Assembly (NCBI GenBank): GCA_963921335.3
Contig: CAWUFC020000001.1
Span: forward strand, 2,356,001-2,420,000
Length of the DNA stretch: 64,000 nt
Direction: 5' to 3'
DNA from: CAWUFC02 sp963921335
GTDB lineage: Bacteria > Pseudomonadota > Gammaproteobacteria > Pseudomonadales > Halieaceae
In this document: piece after piece, positions 1 through 8,539 of the stretch
Layout of the letters: the number at the start of each line of letters is the position of its first letter
How positions within the stretch are numbered: the stretch's first letter is position 1
Position numbers and translations under genes: made by a program
Notes under the pieces: generated by a model
Seen by the model: only the letters and a program-made list of their open reading frames with translations
Told to the model about the DNA's origin: nothing
Databases searched by the model: none

Positions 1-1
1 T

Positions 2-796
2 GCTATTGCGTGTACGGGTTGGGGGGCCGATGACCAGGCCTTCAGGGGGATCAGTATGGGGGGCTCACAAACTCCTATATCCGAAACCATTTACTATGAA
101 GGTGTTTATAACCTGCTGCCGACTCGTGGGGTTATTATCTGGAACTCGCATGGCTTCAACCTGACCGATGAGTCGACGACGATCGAGCAATACAATAATC
201 TGCGCTTTGCCGGCCAAGACGAGCGGGAGCACCGTGCTCGAGCCATATTCGATGTTCGCAATATTTTTGTTGCCGATGTGCCGCCGTTTCAGGAACGTAC
301 CTATTGTTCGACCTATCGATTGCCTCGGGGCACACGCTTAACCGATCTGGGCTCCCATGCCCACGAGCGCGGCGTGCTTTGGCAGACCTGGCTACCGCCG
401 AATGAACCCTGTTCAATTGACGATTGTGAACCCAATGACCGGCCCGCAGAGTATGTTAGTCGCATTTACAACGATCCGCTGGTATTACCCTTTGATCCGC
501 CCCTAGAGTATGACTCGACCAACAACGACGAGCGTACCCTTAAATCGTGTGTGACCTACGCAAACGGCACTGAGGAGTACCCGGATCTGCTCAAGCGCAA
601 TTCCACCTCTGTGGGGTCAACGTGCTACGGCGCGGCCTATTGTGTCGGCGGTGACAACCAGGGCGCCTTCTGTGGCGATGATGACAGCGTTTGTGGCGAT
701 GGCGGCAGCTGTGACGCCTGCCCGGTGGTGGGTGGATTCACCACAGAAGACGAAATGTTTCTGCCGCTGGGCACTTTTTACAAGATCGACCCCTAG
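2..796 (+). CDS. Copper type II monooxygenase-like protein, C-terminal part (5' end outside window)
   Basis: The reading frame is open from the first bases of the window, so the gene begins upstream; the first internal ATG is at 56. The visible part has a His-x-His element (SHAHERG, near codon 119 of the ATG-numbered frame) and, close to the end, TTEDEMF. This is the Glu-Asp-Glu-Met type motif that supplies the methionine copper ligand in peptidylglycine/dopamine monooxygenase C-terminal domains. A cysteine-rich stretch (CVGGDNQGAFCGDDDSVCG) lies between them, as in bacterial relatives of that family. It probably acts outside the cytoplasm, but the signal peptide is not visible. Its TAG stop shares a CTAG with the stop of the convergent gene. 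Family assignment rests on motifs only; the substrate is unknown. Confidence 0.55.
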   Translation, partial: AIACTGWGADDQAFRGISMGGSQTPISETIYYEGVYNLLPTRGVIIWNSHGFNLTDESTTIEQYNNLRFAGQDEREHRARAIFDVRNIFVADVPPFQERTYCSTYRLPRGTRLTDLGSHAHERGVLWQTWLPPNEPCSIDDCEPNDRPAEYVSRIYNDPLVLPFDPPLEYDSTNNDERTLKSCVTYANGTEEYPDLLKRNSTSVGSTCYGAAYCVGGDNQGAFCGDDDSVCGDGGSCDACPVVGGFTTEDEMFLPLGTFYKIDP

Positions 797-1497
797 CTTT
801 TAAGCTCGATCCATAGCGAGCGGGAATAGGCGTAGATCTCGCCCTCGGCGCTGGCAATGGCAGCGCCGCCCCAGCCCTTGCGACCGTCTCGCCCCAGGGG
901 CCAGGCATACACCACCAGTTCCTGCTGGCCGGGTATGGGTTTGAGAATGCGCGCTTCCAATTCGCCCAGCAGGGCCATGGCAGGATCATCGCCGTAACAA
1001 CCGGCAAAGCCGGGGCAATCCAGCGCCGACCAGATGATTTCATCACGAATCAGGCCCTGTTCATTCAATAGGTCGGGTTGGGGTGTCCAGTTACAAGCCA
1101 GCAGATGCCAGCCGCCAACCGGGCCGCAGTGCAAGCACAGGCCATCTTCCGGCTGCCGTGCTGTGCCACAGACAAAACAGCTGGCCAAGGGGTGGTTATC
1201 GTACAGGGGGCTGATGTTGCGAGCAGCTTGAGCCTCATCCAGGCTGGGAGGGGTAGGGCAGTCCAGCTCAAACTCTGCAGGCCAGGCTGTACCGATGTGA
1301 TTGTCGCCATCAAACAGGCCCACCGCCTGATTCTCGATATCCCGCACATCCATATTGTGATCAAGCGGTGGGGGCTGGTGCAGGCGAACCCGGGCCGGTC
1401 CATCAATGAATGCGGCAATCACGCCACAGCTGTAGCCACCGTTGCCCGAGTTGGGCGGGCCATTAAAGCGGGCGGGAATTTCAATCTGTTGCGGCAT
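793..1497 (-). CDS. Hotdog/thioesterase-like protein of unknown function
   Basis: This 234-residue protein begins MPQQIEIPARFNGPPNSGNG. The start is supported by GAGGAG eight bases upstream. The N-terminal half, with a conserved-looking FNGPPNSGNGGYSCG and an LH..PPL segment, resembles the hotdog fold of acyl-CoA thioesterase-like proteins. The middle carries CFVCG and LHCG, two CxxC-like pairs that could bind zinc. No catalytic residue can be named with confidence. It is divergent from hrpB (43-base gap) and convergent with the copper-protein gene, whose stop it overlaps. The thioesterase fold is an inference; treat the protein as uncharacterised. Confidence 0.6.
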   Translation of the reverse strand: MPQQIEIPARFNGPPNSGNGGYSCGVIAAFIDGPARVRLHQPPPLDHNMDVRDIENQAVGLFDGDNHIGTAWPAEFELDCPTPPSLDEAQAARNISPLYDNHPLASCFVCGTARQPEDGLCLHCGPVGGWHLLACNWTPQPDLLNEQGLIRDEIIWSALDCPGFAGCYGDDPAMALLGELEARILKPIPGQQELVVYAWPLGRDGRKGWGGAAIASAEGEIYAYSRSLWIELKS

Positions 1498-1527
1498 GTT
1501 TCGGTCTCCTCAAAGCAGTGGGTACTT

Positions 1528-1541
1528 TATACTGCGCGCCA
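1528..1541 (+). promoter_or_regulatory. Possible -10 element giving a near-leaderless hrpB transcript
   Basis: TATACT at 1528-1533 lies seven bases before the hrpB ATG at 1541, and no Shine-Dalgarno sequence precedes that ATG. If used, transcription would start at or next to the start codon. No good -35 is visible, so this is weak. Confidence 0.25.
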
Positions 1542-4051
1542 TGGAATCTGAACTCGCGGTGAATGCCGTTCTCGGCGATATCAGCCTGTCACTGGCCGAA
1601 CGTCATGAATTGGTGCTGGAGGCACCGCCCGGTGCTGGCAAAACCACCCAGGTGCCCCTGTCACTGTTACAGGCTGATTGGCTGGGTCAGCAGCAGATTC
1701 TGATGTTGCAGCCGCGGCGTGTCGCAGCGCGGGCCTGCGCCGAGTACATGGCGACACTGCTGGGTGAGACCGTGGGCGAAACCGTGGGTTATCGCGTGCG
1801 CCTGGACAGCCGGGTAGGTCCCAACACCCGTATCGAGATTGTCACCGAGGGGGTGCTGACCCGCCGCCTGCAATCAGACCCAGGACTCGAAGGTGTGGGG
1901 TTGTTGATTTTTGACGAGTTTCACGAGCGCAGCCTGGATGCCGACCTGGGGCTGGCACTGGCGATGCAGGGTAGAGAGCTGCTGCGCGATGATGTCGACC
2001 CGCTGCGCATTCTGGTGATGTCGGCCACTCTGGATGGCGAGGCGGTGGCGGGGTTATTGAATCAGGCCCCGATATTGCGTTGTGAGGGCCGTCAGTATCC
2101 CGTGCAGTTGCACTACGGTGCGGCGCGCAAATTGTCAGAGTCTGTCATCGACCCCTGTGTTCGTTTGCTGCACCAGCTAATGTCAGAAGCAAACCCGGGT
2201 ACTGTGCTGTGTTTCCTGCCCGGGCAGGGAGAAATTCGTCGCGTTCAGCAGCAGCTGCAACTGCCGGATGATGTGCAGATTTGTCCGCTCTACGGTGGTT
2301 TAAAGCTGGCGCAACAGCGCGCCGCGATCGATCCACCGCAAACCGGTGAGCGCAAACTGGTACTGGCCACCAATATTGCCGAGACCAGTTTGACCATAGC
2401 GGGTGTGCACACGGTGGTGGATTCGGGCCTGGAAAGAGTCGCGCGTTACGATCCCAACACGGGTATGACCCGTCTGCACACCCAGCGGATTTCCAGAGCC
2501 AGCAGTGTTCAGCGCATGGGTCGGGCCGGGCGGCTGGGCCCTGGCCAGTGTTATCGGTTGTGGAGCGAAGAGCAGCAGGACCAGCTGGCGCCACAGGCAG
2601 CACCGGAAATCCTGCAGGCAGATCTGACCGATCTCGTTCTGCAACTGCTCAACTGGGGTGTTCAGAACTCAGACGAGCTAGGCTGGCTTGATCAGCCCCC
2701 TGCCGGTGCCTGGCAGCAGGCGCTGCAGTTACTGGATCAATTGGCCCTGTCTGTCCTGGACGGGGAGCGCCGCCAGTTAACGCCATTAGGGCAACAGGTG
2801 GCGAACCTGCCTATGCACCCCAGGCTGGGTCGAATGCTGGCTCTGGCCTGTGAATGCGATCAGCTGGAACTGGGCAGTCGCCTGGCTGCCCTGTTTGGTG
2901 AACGCTTTCCCGATGAGGGTAGCCATCCGTCCGTCGAGTCGCGTTTGCAACTGTTGCGCAATGATCAGCTCAAGGGCGCACTGACGGGCTGGCGCCAACG
3001 GGTATTGCGTCAAGCCAAAGACTATCAAAGACGCGCACAGGATATTGCCGGCGAAATCGGCCTGGCGATTGCGCCAGAACATGCGGTCGGCGTGTTACTG
3101 GCCAGTGCATGGCCCGACCGGGTCGCTCAGCGGCAGGGTCAGGCCGAAGATGCGGGTTATTTACTGGCAAACGGGCGCCGTGCGCAGCCGAGTCAACGCA
3201 CAACGCAGCAGTGGTTGCTGGCGGCTGAGTTAGGCGGCCGAGGTAATCAGTCCGAAGATCGCATTTATCTGTCAGCAGATCTGGATATCGCCGCTTTGGA
3301 GCGCGCCCTGCCAGAACTCTTTCGTGACACTGAAGAGATTGGCTGGGATAGCCGTGAAGACCGGCTGCAGGCCCGCACACTCAAGTGCATTGGTGCCATT
3401 GAATTGCACAGCAAGGCGGTGGAAACCATCGACGGCTCGCAGCGCGCTGAGGCTGTTCTGGCTCATATTCGCAATCGTGGCCTGGATTGCCTGAGCTGGC
3501 CTGATGAACTGCAGCAATGGCGGGCGAGGGTGCAACTGGTAGCGGCTCATGAGGGCGACCCCTGGCCGGACTTGTCCGACGACTGGTTACTTGCCAACCT
3601 CGAGCAGTGGCTGGCCCCGTATCTGGAGACCATCAGCACCGGCAAACAGTTGCGTCACCTGTCATTGCTGCCGATCCTGCAGGCCCTGTTGCCCTGGCCC
3701 TTGAGTCGGGATCTGGATCAGCTGGCACCCGAGCGCCTCAAGGTGCCTTCGGGTTCCAGTATTCGTATCGATTACGGGCAGACGCCGCCGGTGCTGGCGG
3801 TTAAACTGCAGGAAATGTTTCAGTGTGAAGACACGCCCAGAGTTGTGAATGGAAAGCAGGCACTGTTGGTGCACCTGCTGTCACCGGCAGGCCGACCCCT
3901 GCAGGTGACGCAGGACCTGGCCGGCTTCTGGCGCAGTTCTTATCAGGATGTAAAGAAAGACATGAAAGGCCGCTACCCCAAGCACCCCTGGCCCGATGAT
4001 CCGCTGTCGGCTGAGGCCACACGCTATACCAAGAAAAGGCAGGGGTCATGA
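1541..4051 (+). CDS. hrpB: ATP-dependent RNA helicase HrpB
   Basis: This 836-residue DExH-box helicase of the HrpB family is close to the usual length of about 810-830 residues. Walker A APPGAGKTT is at about residues 28-36, DEFH at 125-128, SAT at 161-163, and motif VI QRMGRAGR at about 325-332. The HrpB-type C-terminal domain follows and ends near HPWPDDP. The start at 1541 (MESELAVNAV) was chosen because the protein then aligns from its first residues with known HrpB N-termini; earlier starts would run into the divergent gene. HrpB is a cytoplasmic NTP-dependent helicase linked to RNA processing. The next gene starts inside its stop (ATGA at 4048-4051), implying co-transcription. Confidence 0.95.
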   Translation: MESELAVNAVLGDISLSLAERHELVLEAPPGAGKTTQVPLSLLQADWLGQQQILMLQPRRVAARACAEYMATLLGETVGETVGYRVRLDSRVGPNTRIEIVTEGVLTRRLQSDPGLEGVGLLIFDEFHERSLDADLGLALAMQGRELLRDDVDPLRILVMSATLDGEAVAGLLNQAPILRCEGRQYPVQLHYGAARKLSESVIDPCVRLLHQLMSEANPGTVLCFLPGQGEIRRVQQQLQLPDDVQICPLYGGLKLAQQRAAIDPPQTGERKLVLATNIAETSLTIAGVHTVVDSGLERVARYDPNTGMTRLHTQRISRASSVQRMGRAGRLGPGQCYRLWSEEQQDQLAPQAAPEILQADLTDLVLQLLNWGVQNSDELGWLDQPPAGAWQQALQLLDQLALSVLDGERRQLTPLGQQVANLPMHPRLGRMLALACECDQLELGSRLAALFGERFPDEGSHPSVESRLQLLRNDQLKGALTGWRQRVLRQAKDYQRRAQDIAGEIGLAIAPEHAVGVLLASAWPDRVAQRQGQAEDAGYLLANGRRAQPSQRTTQQWLLAAELGGRGNQSEDRIYLSADLDIAALERALPELFRDTEEIGWDSREDRLQARTLKCIGAIELHSKAVETIDGSQRAEAVLAHIRNRGLDCLSWPDELQQWRARVQLVAAHEGDPWPDLSDDWLLANLEQWLAPYLETISTGKQLRHLSLLPILQALLPWPLSRDLDQLAPERLKVPSGSSIRIDYGQTPPVLAVKLQEMFQCEDTPRVVNGKQALLVHLLSPAGRPLQVTQDLAGFWRSSYQDVKKDMKGRYPKHPWPDDPLSAEATRYTKKRQGS

Positions 4052-4635
4052 AATACCTGATCACTCTGTTGTTGTTACTGTCTGTGCCCGCTCTGGCTGA
4101 CGACGCCTCGGTGTTTAACGGGCGCTGGGTCGTCAATGATGAGCTCAGTGACGATACCGACAAGGCGGTGGAAAAGGCCATCAAAAAGGGTGGCGGCAAG
4201 GTCAAGCGCGGCAAGAAGAAAAAGGGTTACTACCGAGGTGGCCCGGTCGAGCAGAAGCTTTATGACCATTTGTCTTACGACGACAGTTTTACCTTTAATT
4301 TTGAAGACCCGCGCTTTGAGTTGGTGTATGACCAGGGCCTGACCCGGGTGTTCTTTTCTGATGGTCGCCGCAATACAGTGAGCACCAGTACCCTGAGCAG
4401 TCGCAGCGACTACAGCTTTGCCGGCTGGGAAGACGGGATTCTTTACGTCGAGTCCAAGCCGCTGGATGCGGGCTATATTCTTGAGGCCTACAGCTTGATC
4501 AACGGAGGTACCCAGTTGAAGCTGGAGATGTCGCTGGAGCCGTCCAGCTTTGTCGTGCCGATCAGGATCACCCGCATATTCGACCGTGCCGACGGCACTG
4601 CCGAAGGAAAATCAGCCCTTAACCAGTCGCCTTAG
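4048..4635 (+). CDS. Secreted protein of unknown function
   Basis: This is a 195-residue protein with a clear signal peptide (MKYLITLLLLLSVPALADD, cleavage after ALA). A basic patch GKVKRGKKKKGYYRG follows at about residues 50-64, and the remainder looks beta-rich. No enzymatic motif was recognised. It overlaps hrpB by four bases (ATGA), so it is probably translated from the same mRNA. Its 3' end overlaps the convergent thioesterase gene by 24 bases. Location in the periplasm is inferred from the signal peptide. Confidence 0.8.
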   Translation: MKYLITLLLLLSVPALADDASVFNGRWVVNDELSDDTDKAVEKAIKKGGGKVKRGKKKKGYYRGGPVEQKLYDHLSYDDSFTFNFEDPRFELVYDQGLTRVFFSDGRRNTVSTSTLSSRSDYSFAGWEDGILYVESKPLDAGYILEAYSLINGGTQLKLEMSLEPSSFVVPIRITRIFDRADGTAEGKSALNQSP

Positions 4636-5289
4636 CCCGGTCGCTGTGCCATCGCCCGGCCTGATAAACAGGGCGTCGCAGCTTGCGGTCACTTCATCGT
4701 TAGCGGTAATGGTGCCGCGAATCGTGGTCTTGCGACCTTCCTGTGCCAGCAGTTCGGCACGCAGTTGCAGTTCGGTGTTAAGCGGAGTAGGCCGCAGGTA
4801 GCGCACGCTCAGGGTGCCGGTCATGCCGGGGTTTTTCCCCAGTATCTGCGCCATGCCCATAAACTGATCGAGAATAGCCGCTACGTAGCCGCCGTGTACG
4901 TGCCCAGGCGGGCCTTCATATGCCCAGCCACAGGTGACCTTGCCCAGGGCCACGCCATCTTCGAACCACATGTTGAGCCCGGGTGACAGTGGATTACTGC
5001 AGCCGGCTACCGCGTTGAGTTCGTGGTTTACTTCGCCGTGGACACCGTGATTGCCGTTGTCGATGAAGCTGTTCAGGCCATACAAGCGCTCGCTCTTGGC
5101 AAACTGCTTGGCCTGCAATTCCAGGCGCTCAGCAATATCGTTCATGTCCTCAATGGACGGTGTGGAGCTGACCAGTACTTCGCTGAGGTCTCTAATCGCC
5201 TGAGCCAGCCGACGCTTGGCTTCCCAGTGTTCAGAGAAGGGCGGTGAAACCTCTTCAGAGGCAAAGGGATTAAATACTGGGTCGCTCAT
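4612..5289 (-). CDS. PaaI-family hotdog thioesterase
   Basis: This is a 225-residue protein. The C-terminal half holds the PaaI/4HBT signature GPPGHVHGGYVAAILDQFM, in which HGG and the following Asp form the usual catalytic and oxyanion region. A second half typical of the fold follows (GTLSVRYLRPTPLNTEL). Acyl-CoA thioester hydrolysis is expected; the acyl group is unknown. The start MSDPVFNPFAS at 5289 was preferred because AAGGA lies about six bases upstream; an earlier in-frame start at 5316 runs deeper into the upstream gene. It overlaps the preceding membrane-protein gene by 20 bases and is probably co-transcribed with it. Confidence 0.85.
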   Translation of the reverse strand: MSDPVFNPFASEEVSPPFSEHWEAKRRLAQAIRDLSEVLVSSTPSIEDMNDIAERLELQAKQFAKSERLYGLNSFIDNGNHGVHGEVNHELNAVAGCSNPLSPGLNMWFEDGVALGKVTCGWAYEGPPGHVHGGYVAAILDQFMGMAQILGKNPGMTGTLSVRYLRPTPLNTELQLRAELLAQEGRKTTIRGTITANDEVTASCDALFIRPGDGTATGLRRLVKG

Positions 5290-5830
5290 AGGATTCCTTG
5301 TATTTTTCGTGGCCAACCCGCAGGTGCTTCCTGGCGACTGAATTCAGTTTGAGAATGTATTCCTGGTAGGCGTCTTTCACCGCCGTCAGGTGCTCCTTGT
5401 AGCGCATGATTTCGCCACGGGAGTAAGTGCGAATGTCCTCGTTGAGTAGGTCCATGTTTTTCTCAAGCACGTCGCCACGCACTTTCAGGTTGAGATCGTA
5501 AGACTCCATAATGGCCAGTTCAGTCTTAATGATGCTGGAGGCGGCGAGCATGTTTTTGCGCGTATCCCGGTCCGGTGGCATGCCATGGGTCACCACTTCA
5601 GAAACCTCAGCGACGTAGATGGCGAAGCTGTCCTTGATGCGATTGGCGCCGCCGGTCATGAACTCGATTTCCAGGGTGAAGCTGGCTTCTCTCTCCATCT
5701 GGTTTTCTTCGCTACTGGCGTAGTACTGCTGAATGCCGAGGAATAACGCGGCCGCCATCAGCCCGAACAGGGACATGGCGACAACGTCCTTGACGAACTC
5801 CTGCTTGGCGAGTTCACGCAGTGTGGGCAT
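5270..5830 (-). CDS. Single-pass membrane protein with coiled coil, unknown function
   Basis: This 186-residue protein starts MPTLRELAKQEFVKDVV. One hydrophobic segment spans about residues 17-35 (VAMSLFGLMAAALFLGI). The long, charged, helical remainder looks like coiled coil and suggests a periplasmic stalk. No known domain was recognised. It lies directly upstream of, and overlaps, the PaaI-type thioesterase gene, so the two are probably one transcript. Confidence 0.7.
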   Translation of the reverse strand: MPTLRELAKQEFVKDVVAMSLFGLMAAALFLGIQQYYASSEENQMEREASFTLEIEFMTGGANRIKDSFAIYVAEVSEVVTHGMPPDRDTRKNMLAASSIIKTELAIMESYDLNLKVRGDVLEKNMDLLNEDIRTYSRGEIMRYKEHLTAVKDAYQEYILKLNSVARKHLRVGHEKYKESYERPSI

Positions 5831-5870
5831 GTTGCTCTCTAACGCTGATGCAATCGTTCACTTTATGCCA

Positions 5871-5925
5871 AGGGCGTTTCAGGAACAATTCTTGTGCTAT
5901 AGATTTTGTAGTGCTTCAACGCCCT
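5871..5925. repeat. Perfect 8-bp inverted repeat with a long loop
   Basis: AGGGCGTT at 5871-5878 is repeated inverted as AACGCCCT at 5918-5925, next to the stop codon of the epoxide hydrolase gene. The 39-base spacer and lack of a T-run make it a poor terminator. Its role is unclear. Confidence 0.3.
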
Positions 5926-7070
5926 CAGCGCAGTGACCGAAAGCCGCCGCGTACTTCATCAACAAAGGCAACCGGTTGTTCAAAGGCGGCGAAGTGGCCC
6001 CCTTTGTCCATGTCGTTCCAGTAGATAATGTTGCTGAAGCGTTTCTCGGCCCAGCGACGGCTGGTGCGGAAGATCTCCTTGGGGAAGATTGAGCAACCCA
6101 CCGGCATATCAATGGGGTCCATGTTTACGTTGGCAAAACTCTCCCAGTACAGGCGGGCGGACGAGGCCGCAGAGTTGGTCAGCCAGTACATCATCACGTT
6201 GTCCAGCAGCTCGTCTTTGCTGAGTATGTTCTCCGGATGCTGCTCTTCACCCTCACCGCAATCCATCCACGACCAGAATTTTTCGACCACCCAGGCCATT
6301 TGGCCCACGGGTGAATCCGCCAGGCCATAACCCAGGGTCTGGGGGCGGGTGCCCTGCTGCTTGGAATAGCCGGAGTCCCATTTGTCGTACTCTCCGATAC
6401 TGTCCAGCGCCGCCAGTTCCTGTTCGGTCAGGTCATTCATGGTATCGGCATCGGGAGCCACAATAGGCATATTGATGTGAATACCGGCGCAATGCTCGGT
6501 CTGGCTCTGGCCAATGGCCTGGGTCACCATAGCACCCCAGTCGCCGCCCTGGGCCACATAGCGGTCGTAGCCGAGCCGGGCCATCAGTTGACCCCACATC
6601 TCGCCAATCTTGTCGACACCGGTGCCGTTGCTGGTCGGTTTGCCCGAAAAGCCATACCCGGGCAGAGAGGGCAGCACCAGGTGAAAGGCATCTTCGGCTT
6701 TACCGCCATGGGCGGTCGGGTTGGTGAGGGGATCAATGATCTTGTGAAACTCGACGATCGAACCTGGCCAGCCGTGGGTCATGACCAGTGGCAGTGCGTC
6801 TTCATGGGGGCTGCGAATGTGCAGAAAATGAATATCAATGCCATCGATCTCGGTCATGAAACCGGGCCAGCTGTTGAGCTTGCTCTCCCAGCGACGCCAG
6901 TCGTACTCATTGGCCCAGTATTCGGCGAGTTCCCGGGTGTACGCCAGCGGTATGCCCTGGCTCCAATCGTTGACGGCTTCTTGTTCGGGCCAGCGGGTGC
7001 GGGCCAGTCGCTGTTTCAGGTCGTCCAGTTCGGACTGTTCAATGTCGATCGCGTAAGGTCTGATGTCCAC
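5925..7070 (-). CDS. Epoxide hydrolase (EHN plus alpha/beta-hydrolase)
   Basis: This 381-residue protein has the epoxide-hydrolase N-terminal domain (RPYAIDI..., about residues 3-105) followed by the alpha/beta-hydrolase core. Visible active-site features are the oxyanion HGWPGS (99-104), the nucleophile Asp in GGDWG (near 177) and the charge-relay His in GGHF (near 359). It should open epoxides to diols through an ester intermediate in the cytoplasm; juvenile-hormone and styrene-oxide type enzymes share this layout. The GTG start at 7070 was chosen because AGGAG lies seven bases upstream; a TTG at 7088 is the alternative. It is the downstream neighbour of the SRPBCC-SDR gene (40-base gap). 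Confidence 0.92.
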   Translation of the reverse strand: MDIRPYAIDIEQSELDDLKQRLARTRWPEQEAVNDWSQGIPLAYTRELAEYWANEYDWRRWESKLNSWPGFMTEIDGIDIHFLHIRSPHEDALPLVMTHGWPGSIVEFHKIIDPLTNPTAHGGKAEDAFHLVLPSLPGYGFSGKPTSNGTGVDKIGEMWGQLMARLGYDRYVAQGGDWGAMVTQAIGQSQTEHCAGIHINMPIVAPDADTMNDLTEQELAALDSIGEYDKWDSGYSKQQGTRPQTLGYGLADSPVGQMAWVVEKFWSWMDCGEGEEQHPENILSKDELLDNVMMYWLTNSAASSARLYWESFANVNMDPIDMPVGCSIFPKEIFRTSRRWAEKRFSNIIYWNDMDKGGHFAAFEQPVAFVDEVRGGFRSLR

Positions 7071-7110
7071 GTGTGCTCCTATACCCAAGGTAAAACGGAG
7101 CCTTAAGGTA

Positions 7111-8505
7111 TCAGACCTCGAAGGTGTCGAGAACCTTGCGCAGTTCCTCGCGCTCTGCTTCGCTTTCCTGCGTCTGTTTCAGCAGGTGTGTGGTGCGGGG
7201 CTCACGGTCCAGGAACAGTCTGCCGCTGGTCTGGTCCGCTTCTGTGGCGGCAGCCAGCCAAACGATGGTATCTGCGCCTTCTTCGGGGCTTCGCAGGATG
7301 CGCTTGGTGATCTTGTGAAACCCGGGCAGGGCGGTTTCTACCCCGGGGGTATCCGCCCAACCTGGGTGCATAGCGTTCACCACGATGCCGTCATCGGCCC
7401 AGTCTTCTGCCCACTGCTCGGTTTTGATCATCAGGGCCCGCTTGGCGCGTGCGTAGGCGACACTGCCGGAGTAATTACGCTCGTTCTGGAGGTCGTTCAG
7501 GCGCAATTTCTGGCTGTACATGCCACCGGAGACCACGTTGATGACCCGGGCGCTATCTGCGGCCTTCAGCAGCGGATACAGGCCCTCGGTGAGACGGTAG
7601 GGGCCCAACAAAAGCAGGGCAAAACTCTGCTCCAGCCCCTCGCTGGTTTCGGCGCGGGGATTGAACAACGCGCCTGCGTTATTAATAAGAATATCAATAG
7701 TTTGTTTTCTTTTCTTAAGGCTTTTTATAACCTTGTCGATATCAGCCATCAGGCTGAGATCGGCGATCTCCAGTCGAATATCAGTATTGCCTGTAGTCTC
7801 GGCCAGTTCGTCGAGCAGGGCCTCGCCTTTGGCCTGGTTGCGCACCACCAGGGTCAGGCTGGCGCCCATGGCCGCCAGGGCTTTGGTGGTGGCGAGTCCC
7901 AGCCCATCGGTGGCGCCGGTAATGACGGCATGCTTGCCCACCATGTAGGCGGATACCGGGTTCCAGTGCTTTTTACCACGGGTATAGCCGCGGCGGCTGA
8001 ACAGGCTCAGGGCGCTGGGTAAAAAGCGATCAGAACGGGCATTGGCCCTGGAGGTTTCCGGCGCCGGGTAGTCGTCCTCAAGTGCCTGCTTCATACCTAC
8101 CTGGATGGACTCGTAACCCATGCGTTCCAGGCCTGACTTCATGGCTGGTGCGATGGCGCCCATACCTGCGCGGTAGTCAAAGCGAGCAGTGTAATCCACC
8201 TCGCAGCCGGATTCAGTGGGGCTGAACAGAATGGTGTCTTCCACATCAAAAAAGCGGCCCTTGCCAAGCAGCACGACTTTCTCGTTTTCGACATAATCGG
8301 TAATCTCGTATTCCAGCTCCAGCTGTCCCACGGGCAACGCGCAGAACACCTGGTAGCGGGCACCTTTGCCCACAGGACCGGGATTCAGGCGCGTGGCGGC
8401 CGTGGCAGTGGCATCCCACTCCTGGCAGGTCTGGAAATCGGATACGTAACGGAACACTTCCTCGACGGGGCGTTCCACCTCAATAGTTTGATTCAGTACA
8501 GTCAT
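7111..8505 (-). CDS. SRPBCC domain fused to a short-chain dehydrogenase (DHRS12-like)
   Basis: This 464-residue protein has two domains. Residues 1-145 form an SRPBCC/polyketide-cyclase-like lipid-binding fold (TIEVERPVEEVFRYVSDF). Residues about 186-464 form an SDR with TGATDGLG (196-203), NNAG (275-278), Ser326 and YARAK (Tyr351, Lys355), so the Ser-Tyr-Lys catalytic set is intact. The order resembles the DHRS12 group of SDRs. An NAD(P)-dependent oxidoreductase whose hydrophobic substrate is captured by the SRPBCC part is a reasonable inference. It is divergent from the TIGR01777 gene with only 34 bases between the starts. Confidence 0.85.
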   Translation of the reverse strand: MTVLNQTIEVERPVEEVFRYVSDFQTCQEWDATATAATRLNPGPVGKGARYQVFCALPVGQLELEYEITDYVENEKVVLLGKGRFFDVEDTILFSPTESGCEVDYTARFDYRAGMGAIAPAMKSGLERMGYESIQVGMKQALEDDYPAPETSRANARSDRFLPSALSLFSRRGYTRGKKHWNPVSAYMVGKHAVITGATDGLGLATTKALAAMGASLTLVVRNQAKGEALLDELAETTGNTDIRLEIADLSLMADIDKVIKSLKKRKQTIDILINNAGALFNPRAETSEGLEQSFALLLLGPYRLTEGLYPLLKAADSARVINVVSGGMYSQKLRLNDLQNERNYSGSVAYARAKRALMIKTEQWAEDWADDGIVVNAMHPGWADTPGVETALPGFHKITKRILRSPEEGADTIVWLAAATEADQTSGRLFLDREPRTTHLLKQTQESEAEREELRKVLDTFEV

Positions 8506-8539
8506 GCCCGGATATACGGGGACGTGCTAGGTTTAGATC

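Noticed and set aside
1078..1551. 157-codon rightward frame opposite the hotdog-like gene
   Set aside because: It is antisense to a gene with a good ribosome binding site and shows no family motif; a shadow frame.
7063..8022. 319-codon rightward frame across the SRPBCC-SDR gene
   Set aside because: Antisense to a protein with all SDR motifs; composition (Gly/Gln/Val-rich) is that of a complementary-strand artefact.
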